Shown: in pieces, positions 31,785 to 39,234 of the stretch
Layout of the letters: the number at the start of each line of letters is the position of its first letter
How positions within the stretch are numbered: the first letter of the stretch is position 1
Source of the DNA: a virus
DNA: 57,972 bases
Virus record (IMG/VR): IMGVR_UViG_3300031227_000047
Coordinates: 1-57,972 of that record
Reading direction: 5' to 3' (one strand)
Notes under the pieces: generated by a model
Seen by the model: the letters and a program-made list of their open reading frames with translations, nothing else
What the model was told of the DNA's origin: nothing
Databases searched by the model: none
Position numbers and translations under genes: made by a program

Positions 31785-32842
31785 TTACTCGATTGGCTTT
31801 ATCAGGATTTCAAAATCATAAGAAAACCAACATAAGATTAGATCCTATTACTGTTTTTAAGGGGAAATCCGATCAAGGAAAATCAGCGATAATCCGGGCT
31901 TTGTATTGGCTGATTTTCAATAAGCCTAATGGCGTTTCAGATTGGATTTATGAAGGCAAGAAACGAATGAGGGTAAGGATCAAAACGAGTGAAGGGGATA
32001 TAATAGAAAGAAATCGCTCGAAATCTGATGCCGGCATTTACAAGTTGAATGAAGAAGAATTTCATGCTATGGGTTTTTCAGTTCCTTCCCCGATAGCTGA
32101 TATATTGAATATTGAATCTCTAAATTTCTCTACTCAGTTTGACGGCCCTTTTTTGTTGAACTTATCCAGGCCGGAAGCTTCCCGGTATTTATCAAACTTG
32201 GTTGGATTAGAGCAGATGGATTTGGTGATGGGGAAGGTGAATCAGTGGAAACGATTCACAGCAAAAGAAATCGAAATCCATGAAAAACTTCGATTGAAGG
32301 TTCAAGAAGATTTAGAAGAGTTAAAATCTTTACCAAAGGCCTTGAAACAATTTCAAAAAATAGAAAAGGAGGTATCAAGTTATGAAAAGTTGGAAAAGGA
32401 TATTGAGGAGCTTGAAAATTCTCTTTCAAGCCATGATCAATTACATCATAGTTTTGATCCGTTACAAATGGTTGAACCGGCCATTCAAACCGTAAATGAA
32501 CTGGAAAGTGATTTTTGGAAAGTTGAAAGTTTCAAAGAAGAAAATATCATGTTGTTTTCTTGGGTTACGGCATTGAAACGGATTAAGGAGACGTACAAGG
32601 GATTAAAACAGGTGGTAAGTGCTCGAAAACAGCTCGTAACGTTAGATTCAAGCTCACATAACATATTATCACTAGAAAAAGGAGTTCATTCGTTACAGGG
32701 GATTGTAGAGAGGTTTTCAAAAGTTGAGAATCCGATTCCTTTCCTTAAAAAAGAGATAAAAGTGTTACAAGAAAAATGGAAGGAGTCCACAAAAGGATTC
32801 TGTCCTACTTGCGGTAAACGTATAATTGAGAAAGGGATTTAA
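31781..32842 (+). CDS. SbcC/gp46-like ATPase, N-terminal half
   Basis: 353 residues. LSGFQNHKKTNI and Walker A KGKSDQGKS (about 26-34) form the N-terminal ATP-binding lobe; a coiled coil follows, ending in CPTCGKRI (about 340), the zinc-hook motif. The chain stops there, whereas SbcC/Rad50 continues through a returning coil to Walker B. The missing C-terminal lobe is encoded at 34002. ATG 31781 is used; the earlier TTG lies inside the membrane-protein gene. Confidence 0.85.
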   Translation: MITRLALSGFQNHKKTNIRLDPITVFKGKSDQGKSAIIRALYWLIFNKPNGVSDWIYEGKKRMRVRIKTSEGDIIERNRSKSDAGIYKLNEEEFHAMGFSVPSPIADILNIESLNFSTQFDGPFLLNLSRPEASRYLSNLVGLEQMDLVMGKVNQWKRFTAKEIEIHEKLRLKVQEDLEELKSLPKALKQFQKIEKEVSSYEKLEKDIEELENSLSSHDQLHHSFDPLQMVEPAIQTVNELESDFWKVESFKEENIMLFSWVTALKRIKETYKGLKQVVSARKQLVTLDSSSHNILSLEKGVHSLQGIVERFSKVENPIPFLKKEIKVLQEKWKESTKGFCPTCGKRIIEKGI

Positions 32843-32845
32843 GTT

Positions 32846-33760
32846 ATGAGTAAAAGAAAACCGATTGGATTGTTTGTTTCAGATTTGCATTTGTCATCTA
32901 AAAGACCCTCATGCCGGGTGGATGATTGGATAAGAGTGCAGGAAGATTTACTATACAGAATTTCTGGTATAGCTGCAAAATATCAGGTTCCTATTTTTGC
33001 TTGTGGAGACATATTTGACAAGCCAAAAGAAGATCCTGTAATTGAGGCTTTGGCTATTAGGTGGATGAAAAAAAATAAATGGTATGGGATTCCTGGACAG
33101 CATGATTTGCCGGGGCATTCATTAAGTCGGATAGGAGAGTCTTCTTTTGGGGTTTTAATGGAAGCTGGAGTTTTACAATATGTGGAAGGCACAGGGCATG
33201 TAGATGATTTTTTAATCACTGGATTCCCTTATGGAATACATGCTACTTGTGCTGTTGATTCAAATAAATTAAAGGTTGCCATAGCTCATGAAATGGTGTG
33301 GAGAAAGCAACCGTTTCCAGGCGCTCCAGAAAAAGGGAATGTGAAAAAGCTTGTAAAGCGGTATCCGGGATTTGATGTTTTAGTTTTTGGGGATAATCAC
33401 AAAGGATTTTCTACAAGAGTAAAAGGCGTTTCCATTTTGAATTGTGGAACAGCTTTGCAAAGGACTGTAGTAGAACATGACTATTTTACGCAATGCTTTC
33501 TTCTTTATAGTGATGGTTCTCATAAAAGTATTCCATATATTCTTCAGTCTTCTTGGAGAACAGTGGATTTGGATTTGGCTAAGAGGGAAAAAGCTCTTGA
33601 TGATCGTATACGGGCTTTTGTAAAAACCATTCAAGGTGATAAGGAAGTTTCTTTGTCCTTCATTGACAACTTAAAAGAGTATCTGGAAAGTTCAGAGGTT
33701 TCCGATTCTGTAAAAGAAGTTATTTGGAAAGCTATGGAGGAAGTTGAAAGCAATGGATGA
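32846..33760 (+). CDS. SbcD/Mre11-like nuclease (gp47-type)
   Basis: 304 residues, calcineurin-like phosphoesterase. Metal-binding motifs are SDLHLSSKR (about 12), GDIFDKP (about 51), GQHD (about 90), AHEM and GDNHKG (about 181-186). It should pair with the split SbcC subunits as a DNA-end-processing nuclease that feeds the recombinase. It lies between the two SbcC halves. Confidence 0.9.
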   Translation: MSKRKPIGLFVSDLHLSSKRPSCRVDDWIRVQEDLLYRISGIAAKYQVPIFACGDIFDKPKEDPVIEALAIRWMKKNKWYGIPGQHDLPGHSLSRIGESSFGVLMEAGVLQYVEGTGHVDDFLITGFPYGIHATCAVDSNKLKVAIAHEMVWRKQPFPGAPEKGNVKKLVKRYPGFDVLVFGDNHKGFSTRVKGVSILNCGTALQRTVVEHDYFTQCFLLYSDGSHKSIPYILQSSWRTVDLDLAKREKALDDRIRAFVKTIQGDKEVSLSFIDNLKEYLESSEVSDSVKEVIWKAMEEVESNG

Positions 33761-33989
33761 AAAGTTAGCTAAGTTAAAAAAGAAAATCGAAGCAAAGGAA
33801 AAAGAGAAGATAGAACTTGAAGGGAGAATGTCTCAAATTCTATCGGATCTTAAAGCTAAGTTTGATATTGAAACGATAGAAGATGCGAAGTCTTTATTGA
33901 AAGAAAAACAAGAGGAACACAAAAGCAAAAGTAGAAAGCTTCAGAAAAGAATTGAGGATTTTGAAGAAGAGTTTGCAGATTTACTTTAA
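33753..33989 (+). CDS. Small coiled-coil protein between SbcD and SbcC C-half
   Basis: 78 residues, entirely helical with heptad-like Lys/Glu pattern (AKLKKKIEAKEKEKIELEGR; HKSKSRKLQKRIEDFEEEF). It could stand for part of the returning SbcC coil, or be a separate bridging subunit. ATG 33753 with GGAGG upstream. Confidence 0.6.
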   Translation: MDEKLAKLKKKIEAKEKEKIELEGRMSQILSDLKAKFDIETIEDAKSLLKEKQEEHKSKSRKLQKRIEDFEEEFADLL

Positions 33990-34001
33990 GGATTTTTGAA
34001 A

Positions 34002-34619
34002 ATGTCCTTTGATTTTCAGACACGAAAAATAAAAGAGAAATTGTTGGTAGAGGCTGCCCGATTTGAAAGTTTAGAAGAACAAAGAAAAAAATTGGAAAAA
34101 GAAATTATAGATTTAAGGGTTCAAAATGTAAATCAGGAAACGGCTCAGGGAATCCTACAAGAAATAGTTCAAGTTACTCAGGAACAGATCACGATTCATT
34201 TGAATGAATTGGTTTCCTCTTGTTTATCCTCGATTTTTAATGAGCCTTACATTTTCAAAATGTCCTATGTTCAAAAAAGGGGAAAGACAGAAGTAGAATA
34301 TGAATTGCAAAGGGGGAATTTAATTTGTGATGATCCATTACATTCAGTTGGTGGAGGGGTGATTGATGTGATTTCATTTGCTTTGAGAATAGCAGCTCTT
34401 TTGATTTCTGTAAAGCATCCAAGAAAAGTTTTGTTTTTGGATGAACCGTTTCGGTTTTTGTCGAAAGAATATCAATCGGCTTGTGGTTTATTAATGGAAG
34501 AGTTATCAGCTCGATTGGGGATTCAGTTTGTAATAATTACACATGAAGAATCTTTGGTGGAGTATGTGAAAAGTTTAACTTACCTGGTTGAGAATGGAAA
34601 AGTGGAAAAGGAGAATTGA
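34002..34619 (+). CDS. SbcC/gp46-like ATPase, C-terminal half
   Basis: 205 residues. A short coil, then the ABC signature variant VGGGVIDVISFALRIA (about 112-127), Walker B VLFLDEPFRFLS (about 142-153) and switch His ITHEE (about 178). These are exactly the parts missing from 31781-32842. ATG 34002 follows AAGGA at good spacing. The two halves presumably assemble into one ATPase head in trans. Confidence 0.85.
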   Translation: MSFDFQTRKIKEKLLVEAARFESLEEQRKKLEKEIIDLRVQNVNQETAQGILQEIVQVTQEQITIHLNELVSSCLSSIFNEPYIFKMSYVQKRGKTEVEYELQRGNLICDDPLHSVGGGVIDVISFALRIAALLISVKHPRKVLFLDEPFRFLSKEYQSACGLLMEELSARLGIQFVIITHEESLVEYVKSLTYLVENGKVEKEN

Positions 34620-34621
34620 AA

Positions 34622-34885
34622 ATGAATATCTGGGGAAAATCCAATAGAATAAGTGTAAGAAGAAATCATATTCCTTGGATGAATGCAGGAGCGGAAACTT
34701 CGGTTGCAGAAGTTTTTGCTTTTATAAAGGAAGTGCTACCGGAAGTGGATTTTGTTGAATTTGTTGAAAGAGATTATTTGGATTCCTATTATTTAAGTAA
34801 TAAGTCCGGTTCGATTCGGATGGTAATCCAGAAGGAACATCAATTAAAAAATAGTAAGCGCAAAAAGATTCTTAACATGACTTAG
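34622..34885 (+). CDS. Hypothetical protein (tandem paralogue 1)
   Basis: 87 residues. Shares with the next gene the pattern NPWM.A-like IPWMNAGAETSVAEVFAFI and a basic C-terminus ending Met-Thr. No family recognised. ATG 34622 with AAAGGAG. Confidence 0.55.
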   Translation: MNIWGKSNRISVRRNHIPWMNAGAETSVAEVFAFIKEVLPEVDFVEFVERDYLDSYYLSNKSGSIRMVIQKEHQLKNSKRKKILNMT

Positions 34886-34923
34886 TCCCATCTTGATTAA
34901 AAAGAGGAAAAGGAGGATTGAAA

Positions 34924-35205
34924 ATGAAAAGTACATTATGGAAAACTCCTATTACGGTATCAGTGAATAAAAGCCCTTGGATGAAGGCAAGAGTGGGGAT
35001 TACTATTCCTGAGATTCTTGAATTTTTCTACGAGACGTTTCCAGAACTGAAGGCAAAGAATGCAAAGGGCGCTAAGATGTGGAGTGGGGATGGGTTCGTT
35101 GAGTACATTTTAGAAAGTAGATTGGAAACCATTCGGGTTTTAATCAGGCAGGAGAATCCTAAAAGAAAGCATAAAGGAAAGAAAAAGACTGTATACATGA
35201 CTTAA
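34924..35205 (+). CDS. Hypothetical protein (tandem paralogue 2)
   Basis: 93 residues. SPWMKARVGITIPEILEFF, then IRVLIRQE and a lysine-rich tail ending MT, aligned with the preceding gene; the start contexts (gga-ttgaaaATG) and the sequences after both stops (acttagtccca/acttaatctta) also match, so a tandem duplication is likely. Function unknown. Confidence 0.55.
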   Translation: MKSTLWKTPITVSVNKSPWMKARVGITIPEILEFFYETFPELKAKNAKGAKMWSGDGFVEYILESRLETIRVLIRQENPKRKHKGKKKTVYMT

Positions 35206-35235
35206 TCTTATTTTAGTTAAAAAAGCACATAAAAT

Positions 35236-35270
35236 GCTCTGAGAATGGTAATTCTTAGAGCTTTTCTTTA
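35236..35270 (+). terminator. Rho-independent terminator
   Basis: GCTCTGAGAAT (35236-35246), loop GGTA, ATTCTTAGAGC (35251-35261), then ttttcttt. One G-U pair. Same structure as 19803. Confidence 0.85.
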
Positions 35271-35313
35271 TCATTCTATACTATATTTATATAATCAAAA
35301 ACAAGGATAGTCA

Positions 35314-35334
35314 ATGTTTACAAGGGTATTATGA
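35314..35334 (+). CDS. Conserved mini-ORF, MFTRVL (copy 3)
   Basis: Same length and ribosome site as the copies at 6124 and 19880. One codon changes Ile to Thr and one Val codon is changed silently. Translation unproven. Confidence 0.3.
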   Translation: MFTRVL

Positions 35335-35369
35335 GTCAAATTTAGTTGAAAATAAAAGTAAAATAAAGC

Positions 35370-35398
35370 TTTACTTTTGGAAACAAACCCTTTATAAT
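35370..35398 (+). promoter_or_regulatory. Sigma-70-type promoter
   Basis: TTTACT, 17 bases, TATAAT. Drives the accessory region from 35433. Confidence 0.85.
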
Positions 35399-35432
35399 GT
35401 AGTTACATTTGAAGCAAACAAGGAGCGAAACA

Positions 35433-35834
35433 ATGAACATTTATTTCAAAGAAAATAGCGACTTAGGCGATTGCGATTGCTGCAACGATGAAGAAACGAC
35501 AGTATGTGATCATAACGGCGAGACGCTTTGCCGCCGATGCCTGACAACTACCATTATTAATGAGACAGTCGATGAGATAAGGGAAGCCGCCGAGGAAATG
35601 GATTACAGCGTAAGAGAGCATCAAGCCGGGACAGGCACCATTTATATGACCTGCCAAATTTACGACGATGATAACGAGGATGAAGTCATCGAGGTGACGG
35701 TGAGGGTTGCCAACCATTCTGAATGCTACGTGCCGGACGATGGCGAACGGAAGTTGCTTGTAAGCCCCGATGAATTGACAGCCGCGCAAGCAATTGAGCG
35801 GTTACGCAAACCTAAAAATATTGAACGTTACTAA
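35433..35834 (+). CDS. Hypothetical Cys-rich protein
   Basis: 133 residues. N-terminal CDCCNDEETTVCDHNGETLCRRC may form one or two zinc sites; the rest is acidic and beta-like (DDDNEDEVIEVTVRV). GC-richer than the backbone, like other early accessory genes. First gene behind promoter 35370. Confidence 0.55.
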   Translation: MNIYFKENSDLGDCDCCNDEETTVCDHNGETLCRRCLTTTIINETVDEIREAAEEMDYSVREHQAGTGTIYMTCQIYDDDNEDEVIEVTVRVANHSECYVPDDGERKLLVSPDELTAAQAIERLRKPKNIERY

Positions 35835-35838
35835 GACT

Positions 35839-35894
35839 CCTTCGCCGAGGGTGTCAAGCGAAACGCAAAGACAAAAGGAAAAGGAGATCGAGAT
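35839..35894 (+). repeat. Dispersed 5' leader repeat, second full copy
   Basis: Its first 29 bases equal 6572-6600. It ends in AAAGGAGATCGAGAT and an ATG at 35895 that opens a frame of only 12 codons (MKIERLKTTGDK), apparently a leader whose gene has been lost or truncated. Confidence 0.75.
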
Positions 35895-35958
35895 ATGAAA
35901 ATTGAGCGGCTTAAGACTACTGGGGATAAGTGAAGTTGTTTTTGTAGCCAGTTGAAAA

Positions 35959-35986
35959 TTCACAAAAGCAGACTCAAACGTATAAT
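35959..35986 (+). promoter_or_regulatory. Possible promoter
   Basis: TTCACA, 16 bases, TATAAT upstream of the gene at 36008. Good -10, weaker -35. Confidence 0.4.
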
Positions 35987-36007
35987 TAAAAGAAGGGAGA
36001 CAAGAAA

Positions 36008-36265
36008 ATGGCAAGGGTAACAAAACGAGAGAAATTGATTTGGATTTTGACTAATCTTTATGGATGGGAAGTAACGGATAAGGGTAGAATCCGAAAGGAT
36101 ACAATTGTTTTACAGAATCCAAAGTTTGAGTATAAAGCATTCCTTGGGAGAAACGGGGGATTTAGAAGGGGGAAAACCAAGTCATCCTCCTACGGGGTGG
36201 ATGAAAGTATTGTTAGAAGGTACATTAAGCAGTATGAAGAAAAACATCAAACAAAAGAAGGATAA
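36008..36265 (+). CDS. Hypothetical basic protein
   Basis: 85 residues, very basic (KREKLIWILTNLYGWEVTDK; GGFRRGKTKSSSYG), possibly nucleic-acid binding. Ribosome site aagggag. No family recognised. Confidence 0.55.
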   Translation: MARVTKREKLIWILTNLYGWEVTDKGRIRKDTIVLQNPKFEYKAFLGRNGGFRRGKTKSSSYGVDESIVRRYIKQYEEKHQTKEG

Positions 36266-36270
36266 GAAAA

Positions 36271-36462
36271 ATGGCAGTCAAAGTTTCAGAAGAAGTTTTT
36301 GAGGGGTTGGAAGCTGCACGGGACATAGGAAGATTTAATATGTTTGCGTTTCTTCATGTGCATGATTTTGTGAAAAGTATGGGATTTAAAGAAACCGCAA
36401 AATGGATGGTAGAAAATTCTAGTTTGTATATTGAGGGTGTTTGGGAAGGATTTACCACTTAA
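36271..36462 (+). CDS. DUF5049-like small protein
   Basis: 63 residues. KVSEEVFEGLEAARDIGRFNMF then a helix ending MGFKETAKWMVEN follows the pattern of the short phage family DUF5049 (S..V...I..VR.SG..NMFD...V....... GF..L). Function unknown in the family. Confidence 0.6.
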   Translation: MAVKVSEEVFEGLEAARDIGRFNMFAFLHVHDFVKSMGFKETAKWMVENSSLYIEGVWEGFTT

Positions 36463-36575
36463 AACGTCCAGGAACAGTCCAATTTTGCTTTCTAAGGCAA
36501 AAACAAGGGTTTGATCATATATAATCATTAAGAACTGAAAAAAAGCGTTACAAACGATTTTAAGGAGAATGTGAA

Positions 36576-37337
36576 ATGATAGTAGGAAGAGGAGTTGGTT
36601 GGTCTATTTTGTTAAGTTTGGTTCTTTTAGTGGGATGTGTTTTTCTAGTTGTAGGTATTAGTTTGAGAATGGGGGGAGGTGCGGATGTTGTAAAGCTCAA
36701 AGAACAGTTATTGAAACTAGGCGTTGGTTTAGGAACATCCGAAGAGGGTGAGGAAGATGAACGTATATTGTTTACGCTTGATAGCTATGGGGTGTTAGCA
36801 GACCCCGAAAAGGTGTATAAACAGTTGTCAGATCTAGGCGTAGACATGAACATGCTCGAAGTCGGCGAGGGCGAGAGTGGCGATCCAGTAGCAGGTTATT
36901 ATGATGACTCTGGCAAGCTAGTCAATGCTGTGCTGACAATCGAGCGTAATGCTACAGAGGACTATAGCGGCCCTTACGATGTGTTTGTGGTAGATGGATG
37001 TGTAGTACTTCAACCGAAGGAGAGTGGAGATTCGTGGAATGATACTGGTAAAATAGTTACAGGCGAAGGCGAAGAAGTCGAAGGTGAGGGCACAGGCATT
37101 GACGAAGGTACTTACACGGATCAATCTCTCCACTCTACAGAGTTTTCTGGTGACTATCCTATCTGTGGGACTTATGTAATATCAGGTGGTGATAGTGAAA
37201 GCAACACATCTACGGGTGTGGCATACAGCCACACGGATGAAACCCTCCACTCAACAGAAATTCCAGTTGAATCAGGGGTATCAGTAAAGCCGGGGATGAC
37301 ATACATGGTCGAAGTGCGGATGATTGACGATGCTTAG
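36576..37337 (+). CDS. Membrane-anchored acidic protein with fibre-like segment
   Basis: 253 residues. A hydrophobic N-terminal helix (SILLSLVLLVGCVFLVVGIS) is followed by a long acidic Gly/Ser/Thr-rich domain. AGYYDDSGKLVNAVLTIER resembles the segment ANYDDSGNLIGAAMTIER of the tail fibre at 2423, and TDQSLHSTEF/TDETLHSTEI is an internal repeat. The N-terminal third is AT-rich, the rest GC-richer, so the gene looks like a fusion of a local membrane anchor to a fibre-derived module. It might be surface-exposed. Function unknown. Confidence 0.55.
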   Translation: MIVGRGVGWSILLSLVLLVGCVFLVVGISLRMGGGADVVKLKEQLLKLGVGLGTSEEGEEDERILFTLDSYGVLADPEKVYKQLSDLGVDMNMLEVGEGESGDPVAGYYDDSGKLVNAVLTIERNATEDYSGPYDVFVVDGCVVLQPKESGDSWNDTGKIVTGEGEEVEGEGTGIDEGTYTDQSLHSTEFSGDYPICGTYVISGGDSESNTSTGVAYSHTDETLHSTEIPVESGVSVKPGMTYMVEVRMIDDA

Positions 37338-37686
37338 CCTAATCCTGATAGTCGCCCAATTCGTGTCCCTCGATTGCATTATCGTAAACGCAAGTGCCTA
37401 CACGGCCTGCAAAGAAGAATGCGATGCAAGCCCGGACACAACGGCTGGCATGACCACGCCTACACCAGGGCGGACGTTAGGCATATCACGCGACTTGTGG
37501 CACCTACGCGGTAAGCTGGTGTATGTGCAAGGCGTAGGGCTTCGGCGGGTCGAGGATAAAATGGCTGAACGATTCCAGCAATCGATTGACGTGCTGTTTG
37601 CGAGCAAGCCGGAAGCTATGGAATATGGCAGGAAGGATGTGAAGCTGTGGGTTTTGAAACGAAAGGAAACGAAACGACATGACTAA
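37330..37686 (+). CDS. Secreted 3D-domain protein
   Basis: 118 residues. An N-terminal signal-like helix (MLSLILIVAQFVSLDCIIV) precedes a small double-psi beta-barrel 3D domain: ASAYTACKEECD ... GRTLGISRDLWHLRGKLVYV ... VEDKMAERFQQSIDVLF, where the E-D and I-D-V positions match the conserved Asp residues. Such domains occur in cell-wall-active and resuscitation-type proteins, so it may act on peptidoglycan. Overlaps the upstream stop. A fragment of its 3' end is duplicated at 39232. Confidence 0.65.
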   Translation: MLSLILIVAQFVSLDCIIVNASAYTACKEECDASPDTTAGMTTPTPGRTLGISRDLWHLRGKLVYVQGVGLRRVEDKMAERFQQSIDVLFASKPEAMEYGRKDVKLWVLKRKETKRHD

Positions 37687-37936
37687 GAAAGAACTCAAAC
37701 AAGTAGAGGCTATGGTTAGGTGTTTAGGGAAGCGGGGGCGTGGCTGTCCACGAGACCTCAACACACCATTCGGCCTTGATTGCGAGAATGTATGTGGCCT
37801 CGATGGACGACACGCGGACGATAGCTGTTGGAAGTGCTGGATGAACTGCTTTGGATTTGGCACAGGCAAGGAAACGCAAGGCGGTGCGGTTGTTGTGCTT
37901 GGCCGGCAAGGGCTATGCGGCACAGTTCACGCCTGA
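37679..37936 (+). CDS. Small Cys-rich protein (paralogue of 41838)
   Basis: 85 residues. GCPRDLNTPFGLDCENVCGLDGRHADDSCWKCW shares the framework CP.DL.....DC...CG..GR...D.C..CW with the gene at 41838. Six spaced Cys suggest metal binding. GC-rich. Confidence 0.55.
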   Translation: MTKKELKQVEAMVRCLGKRGRGCPRDLNTPFGLDCENVCGLDGRHADDSCWKCWMNCFGFGTGKETQGGAVVVLGRQGLCGTVHA

Positions 37937-37957
37937 ACTTGAAACGAAAGGGAAAAC

Positions 37958-38203
37958 ATGAAACATGAATGGATCTATGAGATTGGTGTTTATAAGACAG
38001 TTGTGGGAAACACAATAGCAATTGCTTGCGAGGGCGGTGAGGGAAACTATTGGTTATCGTGGGCTACAAGCAGCAGGGGTGGGAAAGAAATTTGCTTAGA
38101 GCTTTTTCAAGCATCCAAGACAGAATGCAAGGCCAAGCGTCTTGCAATCGAGCTGGCTAAGCAGGTAGAAATTATACGTAAGCAAATTAAGTGGCCTAAA
38201 TGA
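37958..38203 (+). CDS. Hypothetical protein
   Basis: 81 residues, ribosome site aaaggg. Mixed beta/alpha, C-terminal basic helix (LAKQVEIIRKQIKWPK). No family recognised. Confidence 0.5.
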   Translation: MKHEWIYEIGVYKTVVGNTIAIACEGGEGNYWLSWATSSRGGKEICLELFQASKTECKAKRLAIELAKQVEIIRKQIKWPK

Positions 38204-38256
38204 AATGAGTTTTAAAATAGAAGTAAAGTAAAACAAAAACAAAAGGAGAATGAGAG

Positions 38257-38691
38257 ATGGGAATCGGGACACGCAGAGAAATTGGGAAAAACTACATACG
38301 AATAAAGGATGTTATAAAAGGCATCGACACCATGCTTGTGCGAGAAAGCTTGCAGGCCGGTAAAATCATCGCCTTAGAGAAAAGGATAACCGGGCTTGAG
38401 GATGTGCGTGGCGCATGGCCGTGGAACAAGGAAAAAGTCCCAAAGCCCGTAAATTTGAAGAATAACATAGTAACACTTCTTGTTTCAGATATTAATAAAG
38501 ATTCAAATATGGAAAATGTCATACATGAATTATCTGAAAACATTTATTCTTTGGCAGTCTTGTATTTTGAAGGTGTGGAAGGCGCAAACAAAGCATTTGG
38601 AAATGGACACCATGCAGCACAGTCATTAGCAGAACACGCCAAGAAAATGTTACAGGATCGAGTAAAACAAATGGAGGATATTAAAAAATAA
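38257..38691 (+). CDS. Hypothetical protein (long paralogue of 39308)
   Basis: 144 residues. The C-terminal 80 residues, including ENIYSLAVLYFEGVE, GNGHHAAQ and HAKKMLQDRVKQMEDIKK, match the whole of the gene at 39308, so one is a duplication of the other with loss or gain of the N-terminal 60 residues. The DNA around both stops is nearly identical. Function unknown. Confidence 0.6.
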   Translation: MGIGTRREIGKNYIRIKDVIKGIDTMLVRESLQAGKIIALEKRITGLEDVRGAWPWNKEKVPKPVNLKNNIVTLLVSDINKDSNMENVIHELSENIYSLAVLYFEGVEGANKAFGNGHHAAQSLAEHAKKMLQDRVKQMEDIKK

Positions 38692-38692
38692 C

Positions 38693-38902
38693 ATGAATGA
38701 ATTAGAAAAAGTGAATGAATTATTGGAACTTTGTAAAGATTCTGGTGTGATATTACATCTTCTTTTGATAACCAATCATATTTCAGTAGAGGATATTAGA
38801 ACACTTTCTCATCCAATTCTTTATGCTAAGGAAAAATTGGAGAAAGAAAAAGATATTATTGAAAAAAAGACAATAGGCGAAATCCAAAAGAAATTTAAGT
38901 AA
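38693..38902 (+). CDS. Hypothetical helical protein
   Basis: 69 residues, helical and charged, starting MNELEKVNELLELC right after the preceding stop. Its start context (aaaaaataacATGAATGA) is copied at 39561. No family recognised. Confidence 0.5.
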   Translation: MNELEKVNELLELCKDSGVILHLLLITNHISVEDIRTLSHPILYAKEKLEKEKDIIEKKTIGEIQKKFK

Positions 38903-38919
38903 ACAAAAAGGAGAACGTA

Positions 38920-39144
38920 ATGGAGAACGTAATGGAAATTAAAAACGCCCTTGACTTGGATGATTTCAGGCAGCACACATGCGAGGAATGTAGATGGCGC
39001 GAAAGAATTCTTATATGGGATAAGTACAATAATAAATACAGCAATAAGCCTGCTTGCAGGTTGAAGGGCCATCTATTAGCGGGAGAGCAACCAAGTCGTG
39101 CTTGCCCGGATTTTGTATGGACTGAAAAGGACATGGATTATTAA
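38920..39144 (+). CDS. Small zinc-binding-like protein
   Basis: 74 residues. CEECRW, a distal C and ACPDFVW give four or five Cys in a zinc-ribbon-like order, as in many short phage proteins. ATG 38920 follows AAAAAGGAGAACGTA. Confidence 0.55.
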   Translation: MENVMEIKNALDLDDFRQHTCEECRWRERILIWDKYNNKYSNKPACRLKGHLLAGEQPSRACPDFVWTEKDMDY

Positions 39145-39164
39145 GCATGAAAGGAAAATGACAA

Positions 39165-39234
39165 GTAAACACACAGGGGAATAAGTAAAAGAAAAGCTTC
39201 TTACACAAAGTGTAAGGTGAGATTGTAAAGTAAG
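39165..39234 (+). repeat. 70-bp direct repeat with dyad, copy 1
   Basis: Identical over 70 bases to 40006-40075. Contains the perfect dyad CTTACAC-AAA-GTGTAAG. A tiny frame MTSKHTGE (39158-39184) runs into it and looks like a relic of an SKHTPGPW-family gene. Confidence 0.9.

Larger units (their letters stand above)
35262..35413 (+). repeat. Regulatory block copy 3 (of 3)
   Basis: Third copy of the block at 6073 and 19831. Differences are few: TTTACAAGGGTA for TTTATAAGGGTG in the mini-ORF and a changed spacer between -35 and -10, with the spacing kept at 17. Confidence 0.88.

Noticed and set aside
4349-35986. Shared TCAAACGTATAAT at 4349 and 35974 as a promoter family
   Set aside because: Only 13 bases match and the first site lacks a -35 box at a suitable distance.
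36480-36530. Promoter before 36576 based on TATAAT at 36520
   Set aside because: No -35 box at 16-18 bases; the CAAAAACAAGG resemblance to the regulatory blocks is too short.
16772-36559. Shared 12-mer TTACAAACGATT at 16772 and 36548
   Set aside because: A 12-base exact match is expected by chance in a sequence of this size, and the surroundings differ.
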